DNA from: HGM12669 sp048527645
GTDB lineage: Bacteria > Bacillota > Clostridia > Oscillospirales > CAG-272
Reading direction: 5' to 3'
Assembly (NCBI GenBank): GCA_048527645.1
Contig: DBGFNI010000033.1
Span: forward strand, 1-6,030
DNA: 6,030 nt
Shown: positions 5,317 through 6,030 of the stretch, piece by piece
Layout of the letters: each line of letters opens with the position of its first letter
Position numbering within the stretch: the stretch's first letter is position 1
The notes under the pieces: model-generated
Told to the model about the DNA's origin: nothing
What the model saw: only the letters and a program-made list of their open reading frames with translations
Database searches by the model: none
Translations under genes and position numbers: made by a program

Positions 5317-5352
5317 AACACCCTGCAAGACCGCAAAATCTTGCAGGGTGTT
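5317..5352. terminator. Hairpin between convergent genes, likely bidirectional terminator
   Basis: AACACCCTGCAAGA (5317-5330) pairs perfectly with TCTTGCAGGGTGTT (5339-5352) around an eight-base loop, a 14-pair stem. It lies between the surface protein stop (5289) and the flavodoxin stop (5392), which face each other. Neither side has an uninterrupted T-run (GTTCTGTC on plus, TGCAATCTGTTTTATG on minus), so termination efficiency is uncertain. CAGAAC (5291-5296) and GTTCTG (5353-5358) can form an outer arm. Confidence 0.75.
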
Positions 5353-5391
5353 GTTCTGTCAAAATGTATGAAAGCCCGATTTGTGTATCGC

Positions 5392-5871
5392 TCAAATATG
5401 CAGACCGTCCACCCAGGCAGCCAGCGCTTCACGGCTGACGCCGCGAGGAAAGACCTTGCCTTCTGTCAGCCTTGCGCCCTTGCAGCTTTGCCGAAGCATT
5501 TCGTTGGTTCTTCCCATGCTGCTGCCGCCGGAGGTCGCAAAGGGAACGACGGTTTTTCCGGTCAGGTCATAGCTTTCCAGAAAGGTATTGATGATGTGGG
5601 GCGCGACATACCACCAAATCGGGAACCCGACAAACACCGTGTCATAGTCGCCCATGTTGTCCCGCTTTCCGGCAATGGCAGGGCGCGACGCCGGATCGTT
5701 CATTTCAACGCTGCTGCGGGATTTTCGGTTCGTCCAGTCAAGATCGGCCTTGCTGTACGGAATCTCCGGTCCGATTTCGTATATATCCGCACCGATCGTC
5801 CCGGCCAGTGTCCGGGCAACCTCGGCTGTCACGCCGGTTGCGGAAAAGTATGCTACCAGTTTTTTGCTCAT
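5392..5871 (-). CDS. Flavodoxin-family protein, 159 aa
   Basis: The protein has the flavodoxin fold signatures. The first strand and phosphate-binding loop for FMN read LVAYFSATGVT (5-15), a hydrophobic strand leads into VFVGFPIWWYVAPHI (79-93), and a later strand-loop reads VVPFATSGGSSMG (108-120). The family moves single electrons or hydride through bound FMN in the cytoplasm, and many annotated members serve as low-potential carriers or quinone or nitro reductases; which applies here cannot be told. The start is set at 5871, giving MSKKLVAYFS, because GGAGG stands eight bases upstream. The ATG at 5910 would add 13 hydrophilic residues that flavodoxins lack and has no good ribosome site. 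It appears monocistronic and faces the surface protein gene. No promoter was convincing in 5872-5959. Confidence 0.92.
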   Translation of the reverse strand: MSKKLVAYFSATGVTAEVARTLAGTIGADIYEIGPEIPYSKADLDWTNRKSRSSVEMNDPASRPAIAGKRDNMGDYDTVFVGFPIWWYVAPHIINTFLESYDLTGKTVVPFATSGGSSMGRTNEMLRQSCKGARLTEGKVFPRGVSREALAAWVDGLHI

Positions 5872-5959
5872 GATGTTTTCCTCCGATTCTGTTTTTTTCT
5901 CGTTGTGCATGCGGATGCTTTATGCGCCGATCGGTTCGGGCGCTTCTTGACGCGCGACC

Positions 5960-5997
5960 AAAAACGTCTGACCGCTTTACAAAAAAACGGTCAGACG
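5960..5997 (-). terminator. Intrinsic terminator for a minus-strand gene entering from the right edge
   Basis: CGTCTGACCG (5965-5974) pairs perfectly with CGGTCAGACG (5988-5997) around a 13-base A-rich loop. Read on the minus strand, the stem is followed at once by TTTTT (5960-5964). It would end transcription about 10 bases beyond the TAA at 6007-6009 and insulate the flavodoxin gene. Confidence 0.82.
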
Positions 5998-6006
5998 CAC
6001 CCTGCT

Positions 6007-6030
6007 TTATTTTTTCTTTTTCCGAAACAC
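6007..6030 (-). CDS. Probable C-terminal tail of a gene lying mostly outside the window
   Basis: On the minus strand the last 24 bases read as seven codons, V-F-R-K-K-K-K, and then TAA (6007-6009). A terminator begins 10 bases later, which is what one expects just after a gene. A tail of aromatic residue, Arg and several Lys is typical of the cytoplasmic end of a membrane or sortase-anchored protein, but seven residues are too few to assign a family. Confidence 0.45.
   Translation of the reverse strand: MFRKKKK

Noticed and set aside
4765..5328. Minus-strand open frame of 187 codons opposite the surface protein
   Set aside because: Its repeated segments mirror the tandem repeats of the plus-strand gene, and it has no ribosome site or recognisable domain.
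6006..6020. Plus-strand terminator T-run after the hairpin at 5965-5997
   Set aside because: The T-rich stretch is about 10 bases from the stem and is better explained as Lys codons of a minus-strand gene end. The minus-strand T-run at 5960-5964 abuts the stem.

Overview
The window looks like chromosomal DNA of a moderately GC-rich Firmicute, most likely a gut-type Clostridia (Oscillospiraceae-like). The evidence is the rpsF-ssb-rpsR order, strong AGGAGG-type ribosome binding sites, sigma-A type promoters with 17-base spacers, a zinc-binding form of ribosomal protein S18, and a surface protein carrying repeats typical of Clostridia. The genus cannot be fixed from this window. No rRNA, tRNA, CRISPR array or insertion sequence was seen.

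Layout. Positions 1-820 (minus) hold most of a WYL-domain transcriptional regulator whose C-terminus lies outside the window. Positions 953-1462 (minus) encode a small zinc-ribbon protein with two membrane helices; it has its own consensus promoter and an intrinsic terminator that separates it from the WYL gene. Divergent from it, 1598-2916 (plus) is a complete transcription unit: promoter, structured leader, rpsF (S6), ssb, rpsR (S18) and a strong terminator. S18 has an unusual Ala/Pro-rich N-terminal extension of about 45 residues.

Positions 2917-3120 have no gene. At 3121 a consensus extended -10 promoter, overlapped by a perfect 20-base palindrome, drives a TetR-family regulator (3189-3893, TTG start). 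This suggests autorepression. Eighty bases downstream on the same strand is a secreted, probably wall-anchored surface protein (3976-5289) with an InlB-like N-terminal region, an unidentified middle domain, two 61-residue tandem repeats and a degenerate sorting signal. It probably shares the TetR promoter.

A long hairpin at 5317-5352 lies between this gene and a convergent flavodoxin gene (5392-5871, minus). Beyond the flavodoxin promoter region, a minus-strand terminator (5960-5997) sits just after what seems to be the last seven codons of another minus-strand gene running in from the right edge.

The core of the window is ordinary housekeeping: ribosome assembly and single-stranded DNA binding. 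The less ordinary parts are the rpsF leader, in which part of the ribosome binding site can pair with upstream sequence, the S18 extension, and the autoregulated TetR plus surface-protein pair. I did not find a clearly new system.
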